Source: Sphingomonas bisphenolicum
GTDB taxonomy: Bacteria; Pseudomonadota; Alphaproteobacteria; Sphingomonadales; Sphingomonadaceae
Assembly: GCF_024349785.1 (NCBI RefSeq)
Contig: NZ_AP018817.1
Location: forward strand, 1,457,501 to 1,521,500
Length of the DNA stretch: 64,000 nt
Direction: 5' to 3'
The notes under the pieces were generated by a model. The model was not told the DNA's origin and made no database searches. It saw only the letters and a program-made list of their open reading frames with translations. Position numbers and translations under genes: made by a program. The stretch's first letter is position 1. Each line of letters starts with the position of its first letter. This document shows, piece by piece, positions 8,484 to 16,481 of this stretch.

Positions 8484-9422
8484 TCACCGTGCATAGGCCG
8501 TCCCCGCAATGGCGCGCGCCATGTCGCCGGGATCGAACGGACGCAGATCCTCGATTTTCTCGCCCACGCCGATCGCATGGATGGGCAGGCGGAATTTCTC
8601 CGCCGCTGCGACCAGCACGCCGCCGCGCGCGGTGCCGTCCAGCTTGGTCATGACCAGCCCCGTCACCTGCGCCGTTTCCTTGAAGACTTCGATCTGGTTC
8701 AACGCATTCTGTCCTGTCGTGGCATCCAGAACCAGCACAACGTCGTGCGGGGCGGCGGGGTTCAATCGACCCAGCACGCGACGCACCTTGGCCAGCTCAT
8801 CCATCAGCTCGGTCTTGTTCTGGAGGCGCCCGGCGGTGTCCACGATCAGCACGTCGATGCCGGTTTCCGTCGCCTGCTTGACCGCGTCGAACACGATGCC
8901 CGCCGCGTCGCCGCCTTCCTTGCCCGCCACGATGGGGATGCCCAGCCGCTCAGCCCAGACCTTGAGTTGGCCGATCGCCGCCGCACGGAACGTGTCGCCG
9001 GCGGCCAGCATCACGCCATAATCCTGCTCCAGGAAATTATTGGCCAGCTTGGCGATAGTGGTGGTCTTGCCCGAACCGTTGACGCCGATGACCAGGATCA
9101 CCTGCGGCCGCGGAAAGGCCTCGATCTCCAGCGGGCGGGCCACGGGGGCCAGCACCTTCTCGATCTCCTCCGCGATGATCTGGCGCAGATATTCCTCGGT
9201 CAATTCCTTGTTGTAGCGCCCCTCGGCCAGTCGTTCACGCACGCGCCCGGCCATGGCCGGGCCAAGGTCGGAGACGATCAGCGCCTCTTCGATCTCGTCG
9301 AGCGTCTGGTCGTCGAGCGCGGCCTTGGAGAAAAGGCCGGTGAGGTTGTCGCCAAGCCTGTCGGATGTGCGCTTCAGTCCGCCGAAGAGGCGATCGCGCC
9401 AGCTGGTGCCGGTATCTGTCAT
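8484..9422 (-). CDS. ftsY: Signal recognition particle receptor FtsY
   Basis: FtsY is the SRP receptor GTPase that docks ribosome-SRP complexes at the membrane translocon. The 312-residue product has the NG domain: an N-terminal four-helix region, the P-loop GVNGSGKTTTIAKLA near residue 113, DTFRAAAIGQL, the DTAGR motif, TKLDGTARGG and the closing GVGEKIEDLRPFDP. It lacks the long acidic A domain of E. coli FtsY, as is usual in alphaproteobacteria. The start overlaps the mtaB stop, so it is coupled to mtaB and dapF. Its partner Ffh is encoded 4.5 kb away. Confidence 0.97.
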   Translation of the reverse strand: MTDTGTSWRDRLFGGLKRTSDRLGDNLTGLFSKAALDDQTLDEIEEALIVSDLGPAMAGRVRERLAEGRYNKELTEEYLRQIIAEEIEKVLAPVARPLEIEAFPRPQVILVIGVNGSGKTTTIAKLANNFLEQDYGVMLAAGDTFRAAAIGQLKVWAERLGIPIVAGKEGGDAAGIVFDAVKQATETGIDVLIVDTAGRLQNKTELMDELAKVRRVLGRLNPAAPHDVVLVLDATTGQNALNQIEVFKETAQVTGLVMTKLDGTARGGVLVAAAEKFRLPIHAIGVGEKIEDLRPFDPGDMARAIAGTAYAR

Positions 9423-10678
9423 TATGCGGCCTCTTGCGCGATCAGCGCGCCATTCTCAAGCGCCGTGATGGGAACGGGAACGATGGAGGAGGGGGGCTGC
9501 GCCGCCGCGAAGCGCACCGGCGCAAAATTTTCAGCATGGCCGGTCAGGCCGCTGCGTTCGACCAGCACCGACTGGGTCGTGCCGATCAGGCTGCGGAGCC
9601 AAGTTTCGCGTCGCGCGGCGCAGGCGTCGCGCAGGCGGGCGGCGCGGGCCTTGATCGTCGCGCGATCGACCTGCGGCATACGTGCGGCAGGGGTGCCGGT
9701 GCGCGGCGAAAAGGGAAAGATATGGCCGTGGACGATGTCGCATTCGTCGATGAGCATGAGGCTGTTCTCGAACATCGCGTCATCCTCGGTCGGGAAGCCG
9801 GCGATGATGTCTGCGCCGATGCTGATGCCGGGGCGGGCGGCCTTGAGCCGTTCCACGATGGCAATGGCGTCGGCGCGGCTGTGGCGGCGCTTCATGCGCT
9901 TGAGGATCAGGTCGTCGCCCGCCTGCAGCGACAGATGTAGATGCGGCATCATACGCGGATCGTGCGCGATGAGATCGAACAGCCGTTCGTCGATTTCCAC
10001 GCTGTCGAGGGAGGAGAGGCGCAGGCGGGTCAGATCGGGCACGCCCTTCAATATACGTTCGATCAGCAGGCCGAGCGACGGGCTGCCGGGCAGGTCCGGG
10101 CCGTAGCTGGTGACGTCCACGCCGGTCAGCACGATTTCCCGATAGCCGGCATCGACCAGTTGCTTCGCCTTGTCCACCACCGCGCCGGCGGGGACGGAGC
10201 GGCTGTTCCCCCGGCCATAGGGAATGATGCAGAAAGTGCAGCGATGATCGCAGCCATTCTGGACCTCCAGAAAGGCGCGGGCGTGGTCGGCGAACGCGCT
10301 GGCCATATGCGGGGCGGTGTCGCGCACGGCCATGATGTCGGAAACGCGGACCTTCTCCGTTATCGCGGCGAAGCTGCTCGCCTCCATCTTCTCCCGATTG
10401 CCGATCACGCCATCGACTTCGGCCATGGCGGCGAAGGTCTCCGGCTCGGTCTGGGCGGCGCAGCCGGTGACGAGGATGCGGGCGTCGGGTCGTTCGCGCC
10501 GGGCGCGGCGGATCGCCTGGCGGGTCTGGCGCACCGCTTCGGCCGTCACGGCGCAGCTATTGACCACGATCAGATCGTCCTGGCCGGCCGCCATGTCGCG
10601 AATCGCCTCGCTCTCCGCGATGTTGAGGCGGCAGCCCATGGTGATGATGTCCGGCGCTTTGGTTGAGGCAGGGGGCAT
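9422..10678 (-). CDS. mtaB: tRNA t6A37 methylthiotransferase MtaB
   Basis: A radical-SAM enzyme that converts t6A to ms2t6A at position 37 of tRNAs. The 418-residue product starts with the UPF0004 domain, which binds one [4Fe-4S] cluster through cysteines including GCRLN and NSCAV, and the third near VTGCAAQ. The radical-SAM triad is CDHRCTFC (CxxxCxxC), followed by YGRGNSRS. A C-terminal TRAM-like part follows. The MtaB subgroup, and not MiaB or RimO, is suggested by CIIPYGRGNSRS and the length. Start and stop codons overlap those of dapF and ftsY respectively, so these three are an operon. Confidence 0.93.
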   Translation of the reverse strand: MPPASTKAPDIITMGCRLNIAESEAIRDMAAGQDDLIVVNSCAVTAEAVRQTRQAIRRARRERPDARILVTGCAAQTEPETFAAMAEVDGVIGNREKMEASSFAAITEKVRVSDIMAVRDTAPHMASAFADHARAFLEVQNGCDHRCTFCIIPYGRGNSRSVPAGAVVDKAKQLVDAGYREIVLTGVDVTSYGPDLPGSPSLGLLIERILKGVPDLTRLRLSSLDSVEIDERLFDLIAHDPRMMPHLHLSLQAGDDLILKRMKRRHSRADAIAIVERLKAARPGISIGADIIAGFPTEDDAMFENSLMLIDECDIVHGHIFPFSPRTGTPAARMPQVDRATIKARAARLRDACAARRETWLRSLIGTTQSVLVERSGLTGHAENFAPVRFAAAQPPSSIVPVPITALENGALIAQEAA

Positions 10679-11478
10679 CAGAAGCGGTCCCAGTCAGCCT
10701 CGCCATCGAAGACGTGGGTGGCGGGGCCGGTCATGCGGATCGTGCCGCCCGGTGCCCAGTCGATCACCAGATCGCCGCCCGGCAGACTAACCGTCACCGG
10801 ACCCGTCATCAGCTTGCGGCGGATGGCGGCGACGGCGGTGGCGCAGGCGCCCGTGCCGCAGGCGCGCGTCAGCCCCGCGCCGCGTTCCCATACCACCAGA
10901 CGGAGATGATCGTCGCCCACGACCTGCGCGAAATTGACGTTCACGCGGGCCGGGAACAGCGGATCATGCTCGATCAGCGGGCCGAGACGGTCGAAGTTCA
11001 CACCGTCCAGATCGTCCACGAAGAAGATGACATGCGGGTTGCCGACATTGACCGCGGCGGGGGCGGGCAGCTCTTCCCAACTGGCGCCCATGGTCAGCGT
11101 GTCCATGGGATAGGCGAGCGGGATCGCATCCCAGTCGAAGCGCGGCGCGCCCATATCGACGCTGGCGCCGCCATCCACGCTCTTGGCGTCGAGCAGGCCC
11201 GCTTTGGTGCGGATCAGCACATCGCGGCCGACAAACAGGGGCACGCAGCGGGTCGCGTTGCCGCAGGCTTCGACTTCGCTGCCGTCGGCGTTGAAGATCT
11301 GCATCGACACGTCGGCGTCAGCGGCATTGCCGATGAGGATGAGCTGGTCGCAGCCGATCCCGGCATGACGGTCGGCGATGGCGCGCGCGCGCGCCTCCGT
11401 CATGTCGATCGCTTGTGCGCGCGCGTCAATGACGACGAAGTCGTTGCCGAGGCCATGCATTTTGGAGAAGCGTCCCAT
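10678..11478 (-). CDS. dapF: Diaminopimelate epimerase
   Basis: The enzyme interconverts LL- and meso-diaminopimelate for lysine and peptidoglycan synthesis, in the cytoplasm and without a cofactor. The 266-residue product opens with FSKMHGLGNDFVV and has both catalytic cysteines: in ACGNATRC and in RACGTGACATAV. The start at 11478 gives the conserved beginning; the frame continues upstream for 20 codons without family resemblance. First gene of the dapF-mtaB-ftsY operon, each joined by an overlapping stop/start. The pathway's first enzyme, LysC, is encoded at 47 kb. Confidence 0.97.
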   Translation of the reverse strand: MGRFSKMHGLGNDFVVIDARAQAIDMTEARARAIADRHAGIGCDQLILIGNAADADVSMQIFNADGSEVEACGNATRCVPLFVGRDVLIRTKAGLLDAKSVDGGASVDMGAPRFDWDAIPLAYPMDTLTMGASWEELPAPAAVNVGNPHVIFFVDDLDGVNFDRLGPLIEHDPLFPARVNVNFAQVVGDDHLRLVVWERGAGLTRACGTGACATAVAAIRRKLMTGPVTVSLPGGDLVIDWAPGGTIRMTGPATHVFDGEADWDRF

Positions 11479-11529
11479 GGGCGCGCATGTAGTGGGGGTG
11501 AAGCGAAAAGGCCAGCGCTCAGCACCAAT

Positions 11530-11577
11530 GTAACGCATCGGTTGACATTTGGCGTGGTGTAACTTATGGCGTTACGC
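11530..11577 (+). promoter_or_regulatory. higBA promoter with putative operator
   Basis: TTGACA at 11542-11547 and TATGGC at 11565-11570 are separated by exactly 17 nt, a good sigma-70-type promoter with an expected transcription start near 11577. GTAACGC at 11530-11536 and GCGTTAC at 11570-11576 are exact inverted repeats flanking it, and a third GTAAC lies at 11558-11562. Antitoxins of this type repress by binding such palindromes. Confidence 0.6.
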
Positions 11578-11868
11578 ATGGAGATGCGAAGCATCGCGCA
11601 CAAGGGTTTGCGCCGCTTTTTCGAGACCGGCAATGTTAAGGGTTTGGTCGGGGATGTGGCAAGGCTGGGAAAAATGTTGGCCTTCATTGATGCTGCAACA
11701 TCGTTGGAGGTGCTGTCCCAGCCCCCTAATTACGGACTCCATCCGTTGTCAGGTGATCGGGCCGGTACTTGGTCGATGACGGTAACGCGCAATTGGCGAT
11801 TGACCTTTCGCATTGATGCACAGGATGCGCTGATCGATATGGATTTGGAGGACTATCATGGCGCTTAA
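11578..11868 (+). CDS. higB: HigB-type toxin (RelE superfamily mRNA interferase)
   Basis: A ribosome-dependent mRNA endonuclease toxin. The sequence IAHKGLRRFFETGN near the N-terminus and HPLSGDRAGTWSMTVTRNWRLTFRI in two adjacent pieces match the HigB/RelE plasmid-maintenance killer family, about 95 residues long. The frame is open to an ATG at 11566, but that codon lies inside the predicted -10 box, so the usable start should be 11578 or 11584; the canonical family start fits these. The toxin gene precedes the antitoxin and overlaps it by 11 nt, the typical higBA order. Confidence 0.88.
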   Translation: MEMRSIAHKGLRRFFETGNVKGLVGDVARLGKMLAFIDAATSLEVLSQPPNYGLHPLSGDRAGTWSMTVTRNWRLTFRIDAQDALIDMDLEDYHGA

Positions 11869-12154
11869 GATGCACGCATCGCTGGCGGTTCATCCGGGCG
11901 AATGGCTGAGGACGGAGATTGTCGAGGCGCATGGCCTCAAGCTAGGCGATCTGGCTGATCATCTGGGGGTCACCCGGCAGACAGTCAGTCGCCTGCTCAA
12001 TCAGCGGCAGGATCTGACAGCGGAGATGGCGATCCGTTTTGAAAAACTGTTCGGCATCGATGCCGAGACGCTGATGCGCATGCAGACGCGCCATGAACTG
12101 GTCATGGCGCGCCAACATGCGGACGCACTGGCGGTTAAGCCGCTGGCGGCCTGA
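11858..12154 (+). CDS. higA: HigA-type antitoxin, XRE-family helix-turn-helix
   Basis: A 98-residue DNA-binding antitoxin that neutralises HigB and represses the operon. HPGEWLRTEIVEAHGL is the typical HigA opening, and the helix-turn-helix is LGDLADHLGVTRQTVSRLLN. The ATG at 11858 has GGAGG at 11849-11853 inside the toxin gene, ensuring coupled translation. Its stop directly abuts the stop of the convergent permease gene. Confidence 0.92.
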   Translation: MALKMHASLAVHPGEWLRTEIVEAHGLKLGDLADHLGVTRQTVSRLLNQRQDLTAEMAIRFEKLFGIDAETLMRMQTRHELVMARQHADALAVKPLAA

Positions 12155-13552
12155 TCAGCGGACGACAGCCGCCCGTCGCTGCCCATAGAGAAAATAGACC
12201 CCCAACCCAATGGCATTCCATACCAGACAGGCGACGATCGTCTTCATCGGCAGGCTGACGAAGAGATAGGCGCAGCCGCCGATCGCACCCAGGCCCACGA
12301 ACCAGGCGGCGGGTGTGCGGAAGGGGCGGCGCAGGTCGGGGCTGCGGCGGCGCAGGACGAGCAGGCACCAGCCGACGGCCGTGAAGGCGATCAGCGTGCC
12401 GGCATTGGCCAGCGCGGCGATCTCGTCGATCGGCAGCAAGCCGGCGATGACGGCGACCAGCGCGGCAGTGACCGCAGTGATGCGCGCGGGGGTACCGCGC
12501 TTCGAAATCTTCGCCAGGCTCTGTGGCAGGAAGCCGTCGCGCGCCATCACCAGGAAGATGCGGCTCTGGCCGTAGAGGAAGCCGAGCAGCACAGTGGGCA
12601 GCGCGATCACCGCGGCGATGGCGACGATGCGGGCGATGCCGCCCTGGCCCATTTCGCGCAGGATCAGCGCCAGCGGCTCGGGGCTGTCGGCGAAACGGGT
12701 GAAGGGCAGCGCGCCGATCGCGGCGGCGGCCACCAGCACATAGATGAGGGTGCAGATGACGAGCGATCCGACGATGCCGATGGCCAGGTCGCGATCCGGG
12801 TTCTTGGCTTCTTCCGCTGCGGTGGAAATGGCGTCGAAACCATAGAAGGCGAAGAAGATGATCGCCGCGGCGGCCATCACCCCGCGTTCGACGCCGTCCG
12901 GCCCCATATGTTTGGCGAAGCCGAAGGGCATGAAGGGGTGCAGGTTCTGCGCGTCGAAGGCGGGCAGGGCGACGGCGACGAACAGGCTCAGGGTCGCGAT
13001 CTTGATAAGGACCAGCACGCTATTCAGGCGTGCGCTTTCGCGCGTGCCGAGCATCAGCAGCCCGGCGACCACGGCGATGATGAAGATGGCGGGCAGGTTG
13101 ATAAGGCCGCCCAGCTCCGGTCCCTGCGTCAAAACCTGCGGGAAGCCGATCGCAGTGAGCAAAGGCGCGGCATAGCCCGACCAGCCCACCGCCACGGTGG
13201 ACACGACCAGGCTATATTCCAGGATCAGGCTCCATCCCACGACCCAGGCGATGCCTTCGCCCAGGGCGACATAGCTATAGCTGTAGGCGCTGCCCGCCGC
13301 GGGCATCATCGTGGAGAGTTCGGCATAGGCGAGCGCAGCGCAGGCGCAGATCGCGCCCGCTATGGCGAAGGAGAGCAGCACCGCAGGACCGGCGCGATCC
13401 GCGCCGACGCCGATCAGGGTAAGGATGCCGGTGCCTACGATCGCGCCGACGCCCAGTGCCAGCAGATGCGGCCAGGACAGGGTGCGGGCCAGTTGATGGC
13501 CTGCGTCCCTGGGGGTCATCGCCTCCATCGGCTTGCGGCGTGTCCAACTCAT
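12155..13552 (-). CDS. APC-superfamily amino acid permease (cationic amino acid transporter type)
   Basis: A 465-residue inner-membrane permease with about 12 hydrophobic segments. TM1 carries GVGAIVGTGILTLIGVGADRAGP in two adjacent pieces, the substrate and ion site of the APC superfamily, and AYAELSTMMPAAGSAYSYSY is the conserved TM3 signature. FFAFYGFDAISTAAEEAKNP is the TM6/7 signature of the CAT branch. The substrate is probably one or more amino acids; specificity cannot be read from sequence. The start at 13552 has AAGGGGAA upstream, whereas the longer upstream frame has no family features. Transcribed alone, divergent from ffh. Confidence 0.88.
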   Translation of the reverse strand: MSWTRRKPMEAMTPRDAGHQLARTLSWPHLLALGVGAIVGTGILTLIGVGADRAGPAVLLSFAIAGAICACAALAYAELSTMMPAAGSAYSYSYVALGEGIAWVVGWSLILEYSLVVSTVAVGWSGYAAPLLTAIGFPQVLTQGPELGGLINLPAIFIIAVVAGLLMLGTRESARLNSVLVLIKIATLSLFVAVALPAFDAQNLHPFMPFGFAKHMGPDGVERGVMAAAAIIFFAFYGFDAISTAAEEAKNPDRDLAIGIVGSLVICTLIYVLVAAAAIGALPFTRFADSPEPLALILREMGQGGIARIVAIAAVIALPTVLLGFLYGQSRIFLVMARDGFLPQSLAKISKRGTPARITAVTAALVAVIAGLLPIDEIAALANAGTLIAFTAVGWCLLVLRRRSPDLRRPFRTPAAWFVGLGAIGGCAYLFVSLPMKTIVACLVWNAIGLGVYFLYGQRRAAVVR

Positions 13553-13936
13553 GATCGCGGTTCCCCTTCCTGCTTTATCGCTATCTGCTGGCGCAAAGCC
13601 GGGTTGCGCGCAAGCGGATCGGCGCGCGCTTGCCGCTTGTTGCCGAACGGATGGTCCGCACGGCATGAAGATTCCGCCTTGAGCGACACGGGCGCAATCC
13701 CGGTTGCGCTATCCCATGCGACTCGATGGACATGGTCGCGATGGTTGCATCTCCCGCCATGGTACGCTAAGGGCGCCGAGCAATCGGGCGGCTTGCCGTT
13801 CGGTCCCTGACAAATCCAGGACGCCCAGATGGGGCATCGGATGGACGCTGGTTGGCGAGGTTTCGCCCACCGGCGATTTTGTCGTTTGGCAGGGAGGCAG
13901 GATTTTCCGGGCCTTTGCGGTCCAAATGAGGTGATG
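13553..13936. other. Divergent intergenic region between permease gene and ffh
   Basis: This 384-nt region separates divergent genes. A small hairpin, GCGCAA/TTGCGC, lies at 13692-13709. A frame in phase with ffh is open back to 13829 but begins well outside the Ffh family boundary and is probably not translated. It was searched for the 4.5S SRP RNA signature, since ffh is next door, and none was seen. Confidence 0.45.
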
Positions 13937-15418
13937 ATGTTCGATTCGCTAAGCGATCGTCTGAGTGGGGTATTCGACAAACTGCGTGGGCGCGGCGCGC
14001 TTACGGAGGACGATGTCCGCGCCGCGATGCGTGAAGTGCGAATCGCGCTGCTGGAAGCCGACGTCGCGTTGCCGGTCGTGCGCCAGTTCGTCGATCAGGC
14101 CACGGAGCGGGCGGTCGGCAGCGACGTGCTGCGATCGGTCACGCCGGGGCAGATGGTCGTCAAGATCGTCTCGGACACGCTGACCGAAACGCTGGGTTCC
14201 GAAGCGTCCGACCTGCTGATCGACGTGACCCCGCCCGCCGTGATCATGATGGTCGGCCTGCAGGGATCGGGCAAGACCACCACGACCGCCAAGATCGCCA
14301 AGCGCCTGAAGGAAAAAGAACGCAAGAAGGTGCTGATGGCGTCGCTCGACGTCCAGCGCCCGGCCGCGCAGGAACAGTTGGCCGTGCTCGGCACGCAGAT
14401 CGACGTCGCCACGCTGCCGATCGTCGCGGGGCAGCAGCCGGTCGAGATCGCCAAGCGCGCGTTGCAGTCGGCCAAGCTCCAAGGCTTCGACGTGGTGATG
14501 CTCGACACCGCCGGTCGCCTCCATGTCGACCAGGCGTTGATGGACGAGATGAAGGCGGTCGCCGACGCTTCCAACCCCGCTGAAATCCTGCTGGTGGTCG
14601 ATTCGCTGACTGGCCAGGACGCGGTCAATGTCGCGACCAACTTCTCGGGCCAGGTGCCGCTGACCGGCGTGGTGCTGACCCGCATGGATGGCGATGCGCG
14701 CGGTGGCGCGGCGCTGTCGATGCGCGCCGTTACCGGCCGTCCGATCAAGTTCGCCGGCACCGGCGAAAAGCTCGATGCGCTGGAGCTGTTCCATCCGCAG
14801 CGCGTCGCGCAGCGCATATTGGGCATGGGCGACGTCGTCAGCCTGGTCGAGCGCGCGGCCGAGACGATCGACGCGGAAGAAGCCGACAAGCTTGCCAAGA
14901 AGATGGCCAAGGGTCAGTTCGACATGAACGACCTGCGCAGCCAGCTCAATCAGATGCGCCGCATGGGCGGCCTGGGCGCGCTGGCGGGCATGTTGCCGGG
15001 CCTCAAAAAGGCGCAGGCGGCGATGGCCAATAGCGGCGCGAACGACAAGACGCTGGTGCATCTGGACGCCATGATCGGCTCCATGACGCCCAAGGAGCGG
15101 GAGAAGCCCGCTTTGATCAACGCCAAGCGCAAGATCCGCATCGCCAAGGGTGCCGGCCGCACCGTGCAGGACGTCAACCGTCTCCTGAAAATGCATCAGG
15201 AAATGGAAGGCGCGATGAAGAAGATCCGCAAGATGGGCGGCCTCAAGGGGCTGGCCAAGATGTTCACCGGCGGCGGTGGCATGGGCGGATTGGGTGGCCT
15301 GGGTGGTCCGGGCGGCGGCGACGGGCAGGGCGGTCCGCCCGATCTGTCGGGCCTGGGCGGATTGGGCGGCAATATGCCCAAGCTTCCACCCGGTTTTCAG
15401 AATTTCATGAAGAAATAA
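13937..15418 (+). CDS. ffh: Signal recognition particle protein Ffh
   Basis: The protein subunit of SRP binds 4.5S RNA and signal peptides on nascent chains. The 493-residue product has the NG GTPase domain (GLQGSGKTTTTAKIA, DVQRPAAQEQL, DTAGRLHVD, TRMDGDARGG) and the methionine-rich M domain from about residue 300. The tail is unusually glycine-rich (GGGGMGGLGGLGG) before a basic MPKLPPGFQNFMKK end. Two adjacent ATGs at 13934 and 13937 both follow GAGG; the second gives the standard MFDSLSDRL start. First gene of the ffh-rpsP-rimM-trmD-rplS group. Confidence 0.98.
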   Translation: MFDSLSDRLSGVFDKLRGRGALTEDDVRAAMREVRIALLEADVALPVVRQFVDQATERAVGSDVLRSVTPGQMVVKIVSDTLTETLGSEASDLLIDVTPPAVIMMVGLQGSGKTTTTAKIAKRLKEKERKKVLMASLDVQRPAAQEQLAVLGTQIDVATLPIVAGQQPVEIAKRALQSAKLQGFDVVMLDTAGRLHVDQALMDEMKAVADASNPAEILLVVDSLTGQDAVNVATNFSGQVPLTGVVLTRMDGDARGGAALSMRAVTGRPIKFAGTGEKLDALELFHPQRVAQRILGMGDVVSLVERAAETIDAEEADKLAKKMAKGQFDMNDLRSQLNQMRRMGGLGALAGMLPGLKKAQAAMANSGANDKTLVHLDAMIGSMTPKEREKPALINAKRKIRIAKGAGRTVQDVNRLLKMHQEMEGAMKKIRKMGGLKGLAKMFTGGGGMGGLGGLGGPGGGDGQGGPPDLSGLGGLGGNMPKLPPGFQNFMKK

Positions 15419-15459
15419 GCAATTTCAACATATTGGTTTGAGTAGAAAGGTCTAGTTCC

Positions 15460-15918
15460 ATGGCAACCTCCATCCGTCTGTCGCGCGGCGGCTCCAAGAA
15501 GCGCCCCTATTACCGCATCGTCGTGGCCGACAGCCGCGCCCCGCGTGACGGCAAGTTCATCGAGCGTATCGGCAGCTACAACCCCGTCCTGCCCAAGGGC
15601 GACGAGAAGCGCGTCGTTCTGGACGTCGAGCGCGCGAAGCATTGGGTTGCCGCCGGCGCCCAGCCGACCGACCGCGTGGCCCGCTTCCTGGACGCCGCTG
15701 GCGTGAAGGAGCGCAAGGCGCGCAACAACCCGAACAAGGCGGAGCCGGGCCAGAAGGCCAAGGATCGCGCTGAAGACCGCGCCGCCAAGGCTGCCGAAGC
15801 CGCAGAAGCCGCCGAAGCCGCCAAGGCGGCCGCTGCCGAGGCCGCCGCTGCTCCGGCTCCGGCTGCCGAAGAAGCCGCTCCCGCCGAGGAAGCTGCTGCC
15901 GAACAGGCCGAGGGCTGA
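15460..15918 (+). CDS. rpsP: 30S ribosomal protein S16 with Ala/Glu-rich extension
   Basis: The first 80 or so residues ([33 protein letters not shown]) are standard S16, which stabilises the 30S body during assembly. The rest, about 70 residues, is a low-complexity tail of Ala, Glu, Lys and Pro, making the protein 152 residues, nearly twice the size of E. coli S16. Long Ala-rich S16 tails are known in alphaproteobacteria. It sits 41 nt after ffh and 5 nt before rimM. Confidence 0.97.
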   Translation: MATSIRLSRGGSKKRPYYRIVVADSRAPRDGKFIERIGSYNPVLPKGDEKRVVLDVERAKHWVAAGAQPTDRVARFLDAAGVKERKARNNPNKAEPGQKAKDRAEDRAAKAAEAAEAAEAAKAAAAEAAAAPAPAAEEAAPAEEAAAEQAEG

Positions 15919-15923
15919 GTCTC

Positions 15924-16418
15924 TTGACCGACAAGCCCGTCACTCTCGCCGCGATCGTTGGTGCGCATGGAGTGGCGGGCGATGTCCGTCTGAAGCTTTT
16001 TGGTGAAGGGGCCGAAAGCCTCAAAAACTACAAGAGCTTCGATGCGGCGGGGCGCATATTGACGTTGAAGTCGGTGCGCCCCGGCCCCAATGGCGCGGTC
16101 GCCCGTTTCGCCGAGGTCGGCGATCGGGGGGCGGCCGAAGCCTTGCGCGGCACGGCGTTGACCGTGCCCCGTTCCGCCTTGCCGCCGCTGGGCGAGGGCG
16201 AATATTATCATGCCGACATCATCGGCCTGTCCTGCCTGTCCAGTGCCGGCGAGGCGCTGGGCGAGATCATTGCGATCGAGAATTTCGGCGCGGGCGACAT
16301 CATCGAGGTGGAGCGGCCGCCGGCGGAGGACAAGAAGGGCAAGCGCTTCATGGCGCCCATGCACGCGGTGACGCTGGAGGCGGACCGCGCTATCATCGAC
16401 GCAGCCTTCGTCGAATAA
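15924..16418 (+). CDS. rimM: 16S rRNA processing protein RimM
   Basis: RimM binds S19 and helps mature the head of the 30S subunit. The 164-residue product has the N-terminal RimM barrel (AAIVGAHGVAGDVRLKLF) and the C-terminal PRC barrel (YYHADIIGLSCLSSAGEALG, IIEVERPP, FMAPMHAVTLEADRAIID). The start codon is TTG at 15924, six bases after the rpsP stop; no ATG is available nearby. The usual next gene, trmD, is displaced by two inserted genes. Confidence 0.95.
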   Translation: MTDKPVTLAAIVGAHGVAGDVRLKLFGEGAESLKNYKSFDAAGRILTLKSVRPGPNGAVARFAEVGDRGAAEALRGTALTVPRSALPPLGEGEYYHADIIGLSCLSSAGEALGEIIAIENFGAGDIIEVERPPAEDKKGKRFMAPMHAVTLEADRAIIDAAFVE

Positions 16419-16481
16419 GGGGTAAATGGCCCTTGCGGCCATGGTGCAGCATGGCATGTTCGATCCTCCGTCGCTGGAGGG

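Noticed and set aside
8076-10106. Long plus-strand frame (676 codons) opposite yciB, ftsY and mtaB
   Set aside because: Rich in Arg, His and Gln with no domain; it is complementary to conserved FtsY and MtaB sequences.
13553-13936. Possible 4.5S SRP RNA gene next to ffh
   Set aside because: The conserved domain IV sequence with its GGAAGCAGC-type loop is not present here or elsewhere in a gap that I could see.
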